Assembly: GCA_047619685.1 (NCBI GenBank)
Contig: JBLHLC010000019.1
Location: forward strand, 1-64,000
DNA from: JABDJZ01 sp047619685
GTDB lineage: Bacteria > Bacteroidota > Rhodothermia > Rhodothermales > UBA10348
DNA: 64,000 bases
Reading direction: 5' to 3'
In this document: positions 33,354 to 41,309 of the stretch, one piece after another
How positions within the stretch are numbered: position 1 is the stretch's first letter
Layout of the letters: each line of letters starts with the position of its first letter
The notes under the pieces: generated by a model
Databases searched by the model: none
What the model saw: only the letters and a program-made list of their open reading frames with translations
Told to the model about the DNA's origin: nothing
Made by a program: the position numbers and the translations under genes

Positions 33354-35213
33354 ATGGCGCAGAAAACCGTCGAGTCCATCCCCGAAGCCACGATTTTGTT
33401 CGCTGGCGACTCTGGCGATGGCATGCAGCTCACGGGATCGCAGTTCACGCTGGCAACGGCGTATGCGATGAACGATCTGGCAACCCTGCCCGATTTCCCG
33501 GCCGAAATACGGGCACCAGTAGGCACCACGTACGGTGTCAGTGGCTTCCAGCTTCATTTTGGTTCGATCAACATCCGAACCCCTGGAGACGAAGTGGACC
33601 TGTTGGTCGCCATGAATCCGGCAGCCCTCAAGGTGAACCTGGACCGCGTCCGGAGGGGCGGCTCCGTGCTGGTCAACTCGAATGCGTTCGAGAGGCGGTC
33701 GCTGGATCTTGCCGGCTATGAGAAGAATCCACTGGAGGACGGCTCGATGGAGGGCTACCACCTGGTCAAGGTGGAACTGACCAAGCTTACGCGTGCGGCC
33801 TTGAAGGACTGGGATCTCAATCAGAAGGAGATTGATCGTTCCAAGAACATGTTCGCCCTGGGTCTGGCACTGTGGCTGTACTCCCGGCCGGTTGAGCCAG
33901 CGGAGCGCTGGATCACCAACAAGTTTGCCAAGAAGGAGACGGTCCGCGACGCCAACCTTCACCTGCTCAAAAAGGGATATCACTACGGCGAGACGACCGA
34001 ACAATTTGTATCTCGTTACGAAGTTGATCCGGCCAAATTGCCGGCGGGGAGATATCGGGCCATCCAGGGTGTCCACGCACTTTCCATGGGACTTCTGGCG
34101 GCCTCGGTTGAGTCAGGCCTTCCCCTTTTCTACGGTTCGTACCCGATTACGCCGGCGTCGGACCTGTTGCACACGCTGAGTCGATACAAACACTTCGGCG
34201 TGATGACATTTCAGGCCGAGGATGAGATTGCCGCAGTGGGTTCTGCGATTGGCGCGGCCTTCGGCGGCGCGCTGGCTGTGACTGGTACGAGTGGTCCCGG
34301 GTTGGCGCTGAAGGCTGAAGCTGTGGGCCTGGCCCACATCATGGAGTTGCCCCTGGTAATCGTCAACATGCAGCGCGGCGGGCCTTCGACCGGCCTTCCG
34401 ACAAAGACCGAGCAGAGTGACCTCCTTCAGGCCATGTACGGGCGCAACGGAGATTCGTCTATCCCCATCGTCGCTCCAAGCACGCCGGGAGACTGCTTCG
34501 ACGCCGCGTACGAGGCAGCTCGGCTGGCCGTGACTTACATGACGCCGGTGATACTTCTGTCCGATGGATACCTGGCAAACGGCTCTGCGCCGTGGCTGAT
34601 TCCGGACGTCTCCAAGCTGCCGCCCTTCCCGGTGAAGTTTGCCGACAAACCCAATGGCAAGAAGAACGGGAAGGATCACTTCAATCCGTATGTCCGTGAC
34701 CAAGAGACCATGGCACGTCCGTGGGCCACTCCGGGTACAAAAGGGCTGGAGCACCGCATAGGGGGGTTGGAGAAGGAGGACGAAACGGGCAACGTCTCCT
34801 ACGACGAGGCCAATCATGAGCGAATGACCAAACAGCGGGAGGAAAAGGTCCTGAGAATCGCCCGCGAGCTTCCGCCTCTGGAAATTTATGGCGATAAGGA
34901 GGGTGATTTCTTGCTGCTCGGTTGGGGATCGACCCGCGGATCCATAGAGGCCAGCATCGACCTCATTCGGGCCAAGGGAATCTCCGCTGGAGCCGTTCAC
35001 CTGCGTCATATCAACCCGCTTCCCCTGGACCTGGTCTCCATCCTCGGCCGCTACAAAGAGGTTGTGGTTCCGGAGCTGAACAATGGGCAACTGGTGCGTC
35101 TCCTGCGAGATCGCTTTCTGTTGCCGCTACGTTCCCTCACCAAAATTCAGGGTAGACCGTTCATGGCAAGCGAGATCGTCTCCTTCGTGGAGTCTCTCAT
35201 CCCCCAGAACTAG
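33354..35213 (+). CDS. korA: 2-oxoglutarate:ferredoxin oxidoreductase, alpha/gamma subunit
   Basis: This is a 619-residue cytoplasmic subunit. The N-terminal gamma-type domain comes first (ATILFAGDSGDGMQLTGSQF), followed by the TPP-pyrimidine (alpha) domain with GSYPITPASDLLHTLSRY, then FQAEDEIAAVGSAIGAAFGG and MQRGGPSTGLPTKTEQSDLL. The C-terminal transketolase-like domain ends in ...GRPFMASEIVSF. With KorB it oxidatively decarboxylates 2-oxoglutarate to succinyl-CoA, reducing ferredoxin. It starts at ATG 33354. A possible -10 TATAAT lies at 33280-33285, without a convincing -35. Confidence 0.95.
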   Translation: MAQKTVESIPEATILFAGDSGDGMQLTGSQFTLATAYAMNDLATLPDFPAEIRAPVGTTYGVSGFQLHFGSINIRTPGDEVDLLVAMNPAALKVNLDRVRRGGSVLVNSNAFERRSLDLAGYEKNPLEDGSMEGYHLVKVELTKLTRAALKDWDLNQKEIDRSKNMFALGLALWLYSRPVEPAERWITNKFAKKETVRDANLHLLKKGYHYGETTEQFVSRYEVDPAKLPAGRYRAIQGVHALSMGLLAASVESGLPLFYGSYPITPASDLLHTLSRYKHFGVMTFQAEDEIAAVGSAIGAAFGGALAVTGTSGPGLALKAEAVGLAHIMELPLVIVNMQRGGPSTGLPTKTEQSDLLQAMYGRNGDSSIPIVAPSTPGDCFDAAYEAARLAVTYMTPVILLSDGYLANGSAPWLIPDVSKLPPFPVKFADKPNGKKNGKDHFNPYVRDQETMARPWATPGTKGLEHRIGGLEKEDETGNVSYDEANHERMTKQREEKVLRIARELPPLEIYGDKEGDFLLLGWGSTRGSIEASIDLIRAKGISAGAVHLRHINPLPLDLVSILGRYKEVVVPELNNGQLVRLLRDRFLLPLRSLTKIQGRPFMASEIVSFVESLIPQN

Positions 35214-35234
35214 ACGGCTCAAGACAACAATACC

Positions 35235-36461
35235 ATGGCCGACAATCAGGATTCTTCGGGCCAAAAGCCCACGCTCCCACCAGGCATGAAAACCTCCGGG
35301 ACGCGCCCGCCCGGGGCCAAACTGCCGCCAGGTTCCAGGCCTCCGGCCAGTCGGCCACCGGGCGCAAAGCTCCCACCGGGCGCAAAGCTCCCACCGGGCG
35401 CAAAGCTCCCTCCAGGAGCGAAACTCCCTCCAGGCCTGGCCGGAGCTGGCGGAGACGGTTCGACCGGACTCACGCGGGCAGACTTCTCCTCGGATCAGGA
35501 CGTTCGCTGGTGCCCGGGTTGCGGTGACTATGCCATTTTGGCGACGATGCAGCGGCTGATGCCGGAGATAGACACTCCCAAGGAGAACGTCGTGTTCATT
35601 AGCGGCATCGGATGTTCGAGCCGGTTTCCGTACTACATGGAGACGTACGGTATGCACTCCATCCACGGACGCGCCCCGACAATTGCGACGGGCCTCAAGG
35701 CCAGTCGCCCCGAGTTGGACGTCTGGATTGTGACTGGCGACGGGGATGGCCTCTCAATCGGGGGGAATCACATGATTCATCTGATGCGGCGAAACGTCGA
35801 CGTTCAGTTGCTGCTGTTCAACAACCAGATCTACGGGTTGACCAAGGGCCAGTACAGCCCGACTTCGGAAACCGGAAAGGTGACCAAAAGCACACCCTTC
35901 GGCTCCATTGATCACCCGTTTAATCCCACGGCCTTGGTTCTGGGCGCGGACGCCTCTTTTGTGGGCCGGACGATGGACCGGGATCCCAAGCACATGAGCG
36001 CCATGCTGAAACAGGCACATGCTCATCATGGCACCTCGTTTCTGGAGATTTACCAGAACTGCAACATCTTCAACGACGGGGCCTTCTTCGACTACACCGA
36101 GAAGGCGACCAAGTCCGATAGGGCCATCTTTATTGAGCATGGCAAACCGTTGACCTACGCCAAGGGCTCGAAGGGTCTTAGGCTGGAGGGTTTCCACCTG
36201 GAGTCGATAGATCTGGAGGGCGGACAGTGGTCGGCCGATGACTGCGTGGTTTACGACGAAACCAGCACGGAGATGGCCGGAATCGTTGGCCGGATGTTCC
36301 GCAGCGATACGCTGCCACAGCCGTTCGGGGTATTCTTCCGTGTGTCCAGGCCGACCTACGAGGATCAGTTGCACGCGCAGATCAAGGATCAAGTGGGCCG
36401 CCGCGGAAAGGGAAGACTGGAAGAACTTCTGAATATGGGCGATACATGGGAGGTGGCTTGA
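35235..36461 (+). CDS. korB: 2-oxoglutarate:ferredoxin oxidoreductase, beta subunit, Pro-rich extension
   Basis: This is a 408-residue subunit; family members are ~280-350. The conserved part starts near residue 88: DVRWCPGCGDYAILATMQRL (Cys ligands and TPP site), VVFISGIGCSSRFPYYMETY, VTGDGDGLSIGGNHMIHLMR (the TPP/Mg motif) and FNNQIYGLTKGQYSPTSETG. The first ~75 residues are Pro/Gly/Ala/Lys-rich with five GAKLPP units, four of them in tandem. The lead-in TLPPGMKTSGTRPPG keeps the same period. Coding is supported by uninterrupted frame and standard start 21 bp after korA. The extension has no known domain; see the repeat feature. Confidence 0.95.
   Translation: MADNQDSSGQKPTLPPGMKTSGTRPPGAKLPPGSRPPASRPPGAKLPPGAKLPPGAKLPPGAKLPPGLAGAGGDGSTGLTRADFSSDQDVRWCPGCGDYAILATMQRLMPEIDTPKENVVFISGIGCSSRFPYYMETYGMHSIHGRAPTIATGLKASRPELDVWIVTGDGDGLSIGGNHMIHLMRRNVDVQLLLFNNQIYGLTKGQYSPTSETGKVTKSTPFGSIDHPFNPTALVLGADASFVGRTMDRDPKHMSAMLKQAHAHHGTSFLEIYQNCNIFNDGAFFDYTEKATKSDRAIFIEHGKPLTYAKGSKGLRLEGFHLESIDLEGGQWSADDCVVYDETSTEMAGIVGRMFRSDTLPQPFGVFFRVSRPTYEDQLHAQIKDQVGRRGKGRLEELLNMGDTWEVA
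35361..35432 (+). repeat. four tandem 18-bp units encoding GAKLPP in korB
   Basis: The units are GGCGCAAAGCTCCCACCG with third-position changes in the last two, so the protein repeat is perfect while the DNA drifts. That indicates selection on the peptide or a recent expansion. A fifth diverged unit (GGGGCCAAACTGCCGCCA) lies upstream in the same extension, near 35310-35330. Confidence 0.85.
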
Positions 36462-36552
36462 CTTGTTCTGCTTGCCGAAGCCAATCCAAACAGCTACCTT
36501 TCCAAGCTCTAATAAAACCAGACGTGCGGCCACCATCCGCACTGCATAGGAA

Positions 36553-36759
36553 ATGAAGAAGGAAACGCACCCAGACTATCACTTCGTAACGGTGCAGCTC
36601 GCCGACGGCACGTCATTTCAAACCCGTTCGACCATGAACGGTGAGGCCTACAAGTCGGAAGTGGATTCCACTAACCACCCGTTCTACACTGGTAAGCGCC
36701 AGTATGTGGACACGGCGGGCCGCGTTGAGAAGTTCAAGAGGCGTTACGGCACCAAGTAG
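36553..36759 (+). CDS. rpmE: ribosomal protein L31, zinc-free form
   Basis: This is a 68-residue L31: MKKETHPDYHFVTVQLADGT, ending HPFYTGKRQYVDTAGRVEKF. The family-wide KxxHPxY start and HPFYTGK...DTAGRVEKFxxRYG end are intact. The zinc ligands of the C+ form (CxxC pair and the later Cys) are replaced, for example ADGTSF and STNHP. It is therefore the C- form, often used when zinc is scarce or as the sole copy in lineages that dropped zinc binding. A terminator follows at 36785. Confidence 0.95.
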   Translation: MKKETHPDYHFVTVQLADGTSFQTRSTMNGEAYKSEVDSTNHPFYTGKRQYVDTAGRVEKFKRRYGTK

Positions 36760-36784
36760 CCGCCACGCGAATACAGCCTGTGGG

Positions 36785-36822
36785 AGGGCGGTCTGCTTGG
36801 CGCGGATCGCCCTTTCTTTTTA
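36785..36822 (+). terminator. rho-independent terminator after rpmE
   Basis: AGGGCGGTC (36785-36793) pairs with GATCGCCCT (36805-36813) over 9 bp with one G-T pair. The following sequence is TTCTTTTTATT. It is 25 bp after the rpmE stop. Confidence 0.85.
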
Positions 36823-36861
36823 TTGAAAACCACTGATTGAGGTCCGCTGAGTCCGTACCGA

Positions 36862-38187
36862 ATGAACGTAGTCGAGTGCATCCGAACCAAGAGAGACGGC
36901 GGCGAGGTGTCCAAGGATGACCTTCGGGCACTGATTATGGGGTACACGAGCGGCGAGGTCCCCGACTATCAGATAAGCGCTTTTCTGATGGCGGCATACC
37001 TGAACGGCATGTCTGGGACCGAGACCGAGGCGCTCGTAGAGGTCATGTTGGGGTCTGGCGAGATACTCGACCTTTCGGCAATCCCCGCGGCCAAGGTTGA
37101 CAAGCATTCGACCGGTGGGGTGGGAGACAAGGTTTCCCTGATTCTGGCGCCGCTGGTGGCCTCGCTCGGTGTGGCTGTTCCGATGATCTCTGGACGGGGT
37201 TTGGGCCATTCCGGGGGCACGCTGGACAAATTGGAGTCCATCCCCGGTCTCAGGACAAACCTCAGCACCACCGAAATGAAGGCCCAGTTGGCCAGTCTCG
37301 GTGTGGTCATGATTGGCCAGACGGCTCAGATCGCGCCCGCCGACAAGAAGATGTATGCGCTGCGGGACGTCACGGCGACCGTCGAGTTCATTCCGTTCAT
37401 CGCGGCCTCCATTATGAGCAAGAAACTTGCGGAGGGCCTGGATGCACTGGTTCTTGACGTGAAGGTGGGCGGCGGGGCATTCATGAAGACTGCAGAGCGG
37501 GCGCGGGAACTCGCGGAGGCGCTGGCCAACATCGGCAATAGTCGCGGCTGCCAGACGGTGGCGCTCATTACGGCCATGGATCAGCCTTTGGGCAACGCCA
37601 TTGGCAACTGGCTGGAAGTGGCCGAGTCGGTAGACGTTCTTTCAGGGGGCGGGCCGCCGGACGTAAGAGAGCTTTCCTGCGTTTTGGCTGGTGAGATGTT
37701 GTGGCTGGGGGGTGAAGCCTCCAGTTCAGCGTCCGGGGCCAGGCAGGCTGCGGATGCACTCGATGATGGCCGCGCGCTAGGCGTTTTCAAGGATATGGTG
37801 GCGGCCCAGGGTGGTGATGTCCGGACGTTGGAAGATCCCTGGACCAGGGGCGGACTCAGCGTGGTCAGCACCGTTAGAGCCACCGAGAATGGCTTCGTAA
37901 ATGCCATCGATGCCTTCCAGCTCGGGGTCGCTTCTGTACAAATGGGGGCCGGCCGAAGCCGGAAAGAAGACGATGTGGACGCTTTTGCAGGCCTTACCCT
38001 CAACAAAAAGGTAGGAGAGCCCGTAGTAGTTGGAGAAACGCTAGCCAGCTTGTACGGTACGGACGCAAACCGCGTTGCCAGACAGGCAGGCATTGTCGAG
38101 GCGGCATTCGAAATTGGGTCAACGCGTCGGGCTTCGGCCGCACTGGTTCAGGGTCGATATGCCGATGGCGGCTGGAGTGATGATTGA
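36862..38187 (+). CDS. pyrimidine-nucleoside (thymidine) phosphorylase
   Basis: This is a 441-residue enzyme, usual for the DeoA/Pdp family. It cleaves thymidine or uridine with phosphate to base plus (deoxy)ribose-1-phosphate. The phosphate and substrate site is KVDKHSTGGVGDKVSLILAP (the family signature), with ISGRGLGHSGGTLDKLESIP and KKMYALRDVTATVEFIPFIA. Pdp and DeoA cannot be separated by these motifs, so no symbol is assigned. It could be co-transcribed from a promoter near 36830 after the rpmE terminator. Confidence 0.95.
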   Translation: MNVVECIRTKRDGGEVSKDDLRALIMGYTSGEVPDYQISAFLMAAYLNGMSGTETEALVEVMLGSGEILDLSAIPAAKVDKHSTGGVGDKVSLILAPLVASLGVAVPMISGRGLGHSGGTLDKLESIPGLRTNLSTTEMKAQLASLGVVMIGQTAQIAPADKKMYALRDVTATVEFIPFIAASIMSKKLAEGLDALVLDVKVGGGAFMKTAERARELAEALANIGNSRGCQTVALITAMDQPLGNAIGNWLEVAESVDVLSGGGPPDVRELSCVLAGEMLWLGGEASSSASGARQAADALDDGRALGVFKDMVAAQGGDVRTLEDPWTRGGLSVVSTVRATENGFVNAIDAFQLGVASVQMGAGRSRKEDDVDAFAGLTLNKKVGEPVVVGETLASLYGTDANRVARQAGIVEAAFEIGSTRRASAALVQGRYADGGWSDD

Positions 38188-38309
38188 GTCCCCCCGGGGA
38201 GTCGGCACTCCATACTCGGCACCCATGTGGTCATGCGCTACAAAACGCGGATTCCCGACCGTATATTGAATTTTGCGGTTCTCCGCAGGCAACCTAAGAT
38301 CTAGAGACT

Positions 38310-39077
38310 ATGTCGGTTTGGTCACGCTTTACGCGACTTTTGAAGTCCATATTTGGCGGTGCGATCTCATCGCTTGAAGACCCGAAGCTCATCCTTGAGC
38401 AGAACATTCGAGAGCTGAATGATCAGGTCCCGAAGATGAACGAGAACATCGCGACCGTGAAGGCCAATGTGATGTTGCTTCAAAAGGAGCAAAAGAAGTA
38501 CGAGTCTGAGGTCGTCGACCTGACCTCCAAGATCAAGGCAGGCATAAACGCCGGCCGCGATGACATCGCCGAGCGATACGCCTTGAGACTCCAGACCATC
38601 AAGGAAAGCATGATCCGGACTGAGGAGCAGCTTTCTTACGCTTCCGCAGCGTATGACAAGGCTCTGCAGGTCAAGAAGGCCTTCATGCGGGAGAAGGAGC
38701 GCAAGATTTCAGAGGCCAAAGAGGCCCTTCGTGCACACGAGCGCGCCAAGTGGCAGGCCAAGGTTGCCGATACGCTTGAGAGCTTCGAGGTGACAGGAGT
38801 TGATCAGACCCACGGGGAGATGATCAATCGGATCCAGGAGCAGACGGCCCTGAATGAAGCGCGCATGGAAATGGCGCTGGACTCCATTGATACGCAGTCG
38901 CTGCAGATTGAGGAGGACGCCGAGAAGATCCGTGCGTCCGAGCTCGTCAAGCAGTTCAAGCTGGAGATGGGCGTTGGTGATACAAGCGCAGCGCGGGGAG
39001 AGCCGACTCTCGAGGTCCCCGACGCGGAAATCGAGTCTGCTGCCAAGACCATCGGAAAGCGTTCAAGAACGGACTAG
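38310..39077 (+). CDS. pspA: PspA/IM30/Vipp1-family membrane-stress protein
   Basis: This is a 255-residue ESCRT-III-like coiled-coil protein. The amphipathic N-terminal helix is SVWSRFTRLLKSIFGGAISS, followed by EDPKLILEQNIRELNDQVPK, the hairpin helices, and ...QTALNEARMEMALDSIDTQS with KIRASELVKQFKLEMG near the end. It assembles on the inner membrane to protect against leakage and stress. The C-terminus ends EIESAAKTIGKRSRTD. It is the first gene of a compact plus-strand operon whose second gene copies its C-terminal part (30 bp gap). Confidence 0.93.
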   Translation: MSVWSRFTRLLKSIFGGAISSLEDPKLILEQNIRELNDQVPKMNENIATVKANVMLLQKEQKKYESEVVDLTSKIKAGINAGRDDIAERYALRLQTIKESMIRTEEQLSYASAAYDKALQVKKAFMREKERKISEAKEALRAHERAKWQAKVADTLESFEVTGVDQTHGEMINRIQEQTALNEARMEMALDSIDTQSLQIEEDAEKIRASELVKQFKLEMGVGDTSAARGEPTLEVPDAEIESAAKTIGKRSRTD

Positions 39078-39107
39078 CGGCGCACAGCCTTACACTCCAA
39101 TACGCCA

Positions 39108-39605
39108 GTGAGCCCAGAAGAATATCAACGGTTGAAGGAAGCGGAGAAAGCGCACTTGCGCTCTCTGCGTGAGCTCAAGCAGGCCGTTAGGGGTCTCAAT
39201 CGTCAAAAGAAGCTGACGGACGCTGTGGTCAATGCCACAGTGAAGCCGATGGCCTCGCTTGACGATCATGACGCCTTGGTGCAGGAACTCGCCATGGAGA
39301 CAGCGCGGAACGAGGCCCGGCTGGACGTGGCTTTGGAGTCAATCGGAGCGGACCCAGACAAGGCCGGTCCGACGTCGGCCCAAGTGAGCGCCGCGGACGA
39401 AGACTTGCTCCGCAAAGCGAAGGCCGCCGACCTGGTCAGGCAGTTGAAGCTTCAACTCGGAGTCCAGGGTCCTGATGTGTCCGGCACACGATCGCCTGCC
39501 GCGTCCAACACAACAGCGGCTGAGTCCAAGTCCGCGTCCGACGCTTCCGCTTCGGTCCCTTCGCCACCCCTTCCCGATAAAACCATCGGCAGGATGAAAC
39601 CCTAG
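39108..39605 (+). CDS. half-length PspA paralogue (C-terminal part only)
   Basis: This is a 165-residue protein from GTG 39108. It resembles the second half of the neighbouring PspA: ELAMETARNEARLDVALESI parallels TALNEARMEMALDSIDT; LRKAKAADLVRQLKLQLGV parallels IRASELVKQFKLEMG; and both end in KTIG (DKTIGRMKP versus AKTIGKRSRTD). The amphipathic membrane-binding helix 0 of PspA is absent; the N-terminus here is MSPEEYQRLKEAEKAHLRSL. A Ser/Ala-rich linker precedes the tail. It could co-polymerise with or cap PspA. I do not know a named family for it. Confidence 0.75.
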   Translation: MSPEEYQRLKEAEKAHLRSLRELKQAVRGLNRQKKLTDAVVNATVKPMASLDDHDALVQELAMETARNEARLDVALESIGADPDKAGPTSAQVSAADEDLLRKAKAADLVRQLKLQLGVQGPDVSGTRSPAASNTTAAESKSASDASASVPSPPLPDKTIGRMKP

Positions 39606-39640
39606 AGCCCGCTCCTCCTGGCGGAGGCGGCGAATCGAGC

Positions 39641-40501
39641 ATGACCGAGGTCCAGAACTATACCAAGGAAGCGTTCCTCCACCCGTGGAACCTGACATTC
39701 CTGATCGTCTCGATGTTATCGGCGTTCACGGTCAGTTCGTTTCTTGGTGCGACGCCGCTCTTTGAGACGATCCTGCTTTTTGCGGCGGCCATGGAGCTCC
39801 TTTTTCTGGGGTATCTGCCCAGACAAGAGCGTTTTCAGCGAGCGGTCAAATCGCGTCGCGCGGAAGAACACGCCAAACCGCCTTCCCAAAAGGAGGTGTT
39901 CCAGCATTTGACAAAACACAGCCAGCGTCGGTACGCTCGGCTGAGGAAGTTGGAGAAGGAGATTCGCTCCAACTATCTCAAGCTCAGTTACGCCTCCCAG
40001 GGTATGCTCGACAGTCACCTGAAGAAGGTGAATACCCTCCTGGACTCGTACCTGAATCTCCTCTACCAGAAAGAACGCTACGAGTACACGGCGCACTCAT
40101 CGACAGAAACGGAAGTGGTGCGCTCCATCGAGGAACTCAGGCGGGACATGGCTGAGGACTCGGACCGGGTCCGGGCCATCAAGTCTCGTCGGATGCGGAT
40201 TCTGGAGCAGAGGCTTGAGCGATCCAAGAAGGGAAAAGAGAACCTGGAGATCATCGAGGCTCAAATGGAGACTATCGAGGACGTCGCCCTCTATATCCAT
40301 GAGCAATCATTGACTCTCAGGAATCCGGAGGAGATCTCCTTCCAATTGGATACGCTTCTCTCAGAAGTTGAAGAAACGCAGGCCTCCGTCGAAGAGCTGG
40401 AGGCAGTCTTCGCAAACCCAATGGATCTTCTCAGCGACCTTGACACCTTCGAGGCGCCTGGGTCGAGTTCTACGCACGATCGCACCCGCGAGGGAGCCTG
40501 A
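39641..40501 (+). CDS. membrane protein with large cytoplasmic coiled coil, PspA-operon partner
   Basis: This is a 286-residue protein. Residues ~15-60 contain two closely spaced hydrophobic helices (LTFLIVSMLSAFTVSSFLGA; PLFETILLFAAAMELLFLGY). The remaining ~220 residues are a charged, heptad-like coiled coil (RRYARLRKLEKEIRSNYLKL..., RRMRILEQRLERSKKGKENL) ending in an Asp/Ser tail. This is an inner-membrane hairpin plus coiled coil, a plausible recruiter or sensor for PspA. No known family is recognised (it is not PspB, PspC or PspE-like). It lies 36 bp after the half-PspA gene and 24 bp before the crotonase. Confidence 0.75.
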   Translation: MTEVQNYTKEAFLHPWNLTFLIVSMLSAFTVSSFLGATPLFETILLFAAAMELLFLGYLPRQERFQRAVKSRRAEEHAKPPSQKEVFQHLTKHSQRRYARLRKLEKEIRSNYLKLSYASQGMLDSHLKKVNTLLDSYLNLLYQKERYEYTAHSSTETEVVRSIEELRRDMAEDSDRVRAIKSRRMRILEQRLERSKKGKENLEIIEAQMETIEDVALYIHEQSLTLRNPEEISFQLDTLLSEVEETQASVEELEAVFANPMDLLSDLDTFEAPGSSSTHDRTREGA

Positions 40502-40524
40502 CACTCCCCGCTACTCTCCATCGG

Positions 40525-41304
40525 ATGGACTTCGAGACGCTACTGATTGAGGTGGAAGACAGCATTGCTGTTGTCACCATCAACCGGCCCGACAAGCTGA
40601 ATGCCCTGAATGCCCAGGTCCTTGATGATCTGGACGCATGCTTTACTGGATTAGCCACGGACGATTCCGTGCGCGCGGTGGTCCTGACCGGTGCGGGTGA
40701 GAAGGCCTTCGTGGCGGGCGCGGACATAACGCAGTTTACTCGACTGGATGCAGCGAGGGCCACCGGCTTCGCGCGCCGCGGACAAGAGGTCTTTGGCAAA
40801 ATAGAGAACCTTGGCAAACCCGTCATCGCAGCCATCAACGGCTTTGCCCTCGGTGGCGGATGCGAGATTGCAATTGCCTGTCACATACGGATCGCGTCCA
40901 CCAACGCCAGGCTTGGGCAACCGGAAGTAGGGTTGGGATTGATGTGTGGCTACGGGGGCACACAGCGACTCCCCCGGATCGTTGGGATGGGGAATGCGCT
41001 GGAACTCCTGACGACTGCATCACACGTCTCGGCCCAGCGTGCCTATGAAATGGGTCTGGTCAACGCGGTTGTTGAGCCGGGTGAAGCCCTCGCTGCAGCC
41101 ATGAAGATGGCCAAGACTATCGCCAGGCAAGCGCCGGTGGGCGTGCGTCTTTCCATGGAGGCGGCGCTGGCTTCGGATCAGCGCCTGGCCGACGGGCTGG
41201 CTATGGAGGCTGAGTTATTTGGTCAGACCTTTGATACGGAAGATCTCACTGAAGGTGTGGATGCCTTCCTGGAACGACGGAAACCTCAGTTCAAGGGCCG
41301 CTGA
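40525..41304 (+). CDS. enoyl-CoA hydratase/isomerase (crotonase) family enzyme
   Basis: This is a 259-residue crotonase. The CoA/oxyanion motifs are AFVAGADITQF and ALGGGCEIAIACHIRIASTN, with acid/base candidate E in GQPEVGLGLMCGYGGTQRLP (E-x-G-L). The start is MDFETLLIEVEDSIAVVTIN and the end FLERRKPQFKGR, both typical. It probably hydrates short-chain enoyl-CoA in beta-oxidation or a related pathway. Its place in the PspA operon, with tight spacing to the next gene (5 bp), suggests co-expression rather than a shared pathway. Confidence 0.93.
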   Translation: MDFETLLIEVEDSIAVVTINRPDKLNALNAQVLDDLDACFTGLATDDSVRAVVLTGAGEKAFVAGADITQFTRLDAARATGFARRGQEVFGKIENLGKPVIAAINGFALGGGCEIAIACHIRIASTNARLGQPEVGLGLMCGYGGTQRLPRIVGMGNALELLTTASHVSAQRAYEMGLVNAVVEPGEALAAAMKMAKTIARQAPVGVRLSMEAALASDQRLADGLAMEAELFGQTFDTEDLTEGVDAFLERRKPQFKGR

Positions 41305-41309
41305 CGCCG

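Noticed and set aside
35361..35432. KorB repeat as an assembly artefact
   Set aside because: The units differ at third codon positions, which argues for real sequence rather than a collapsed or duplicated read error.
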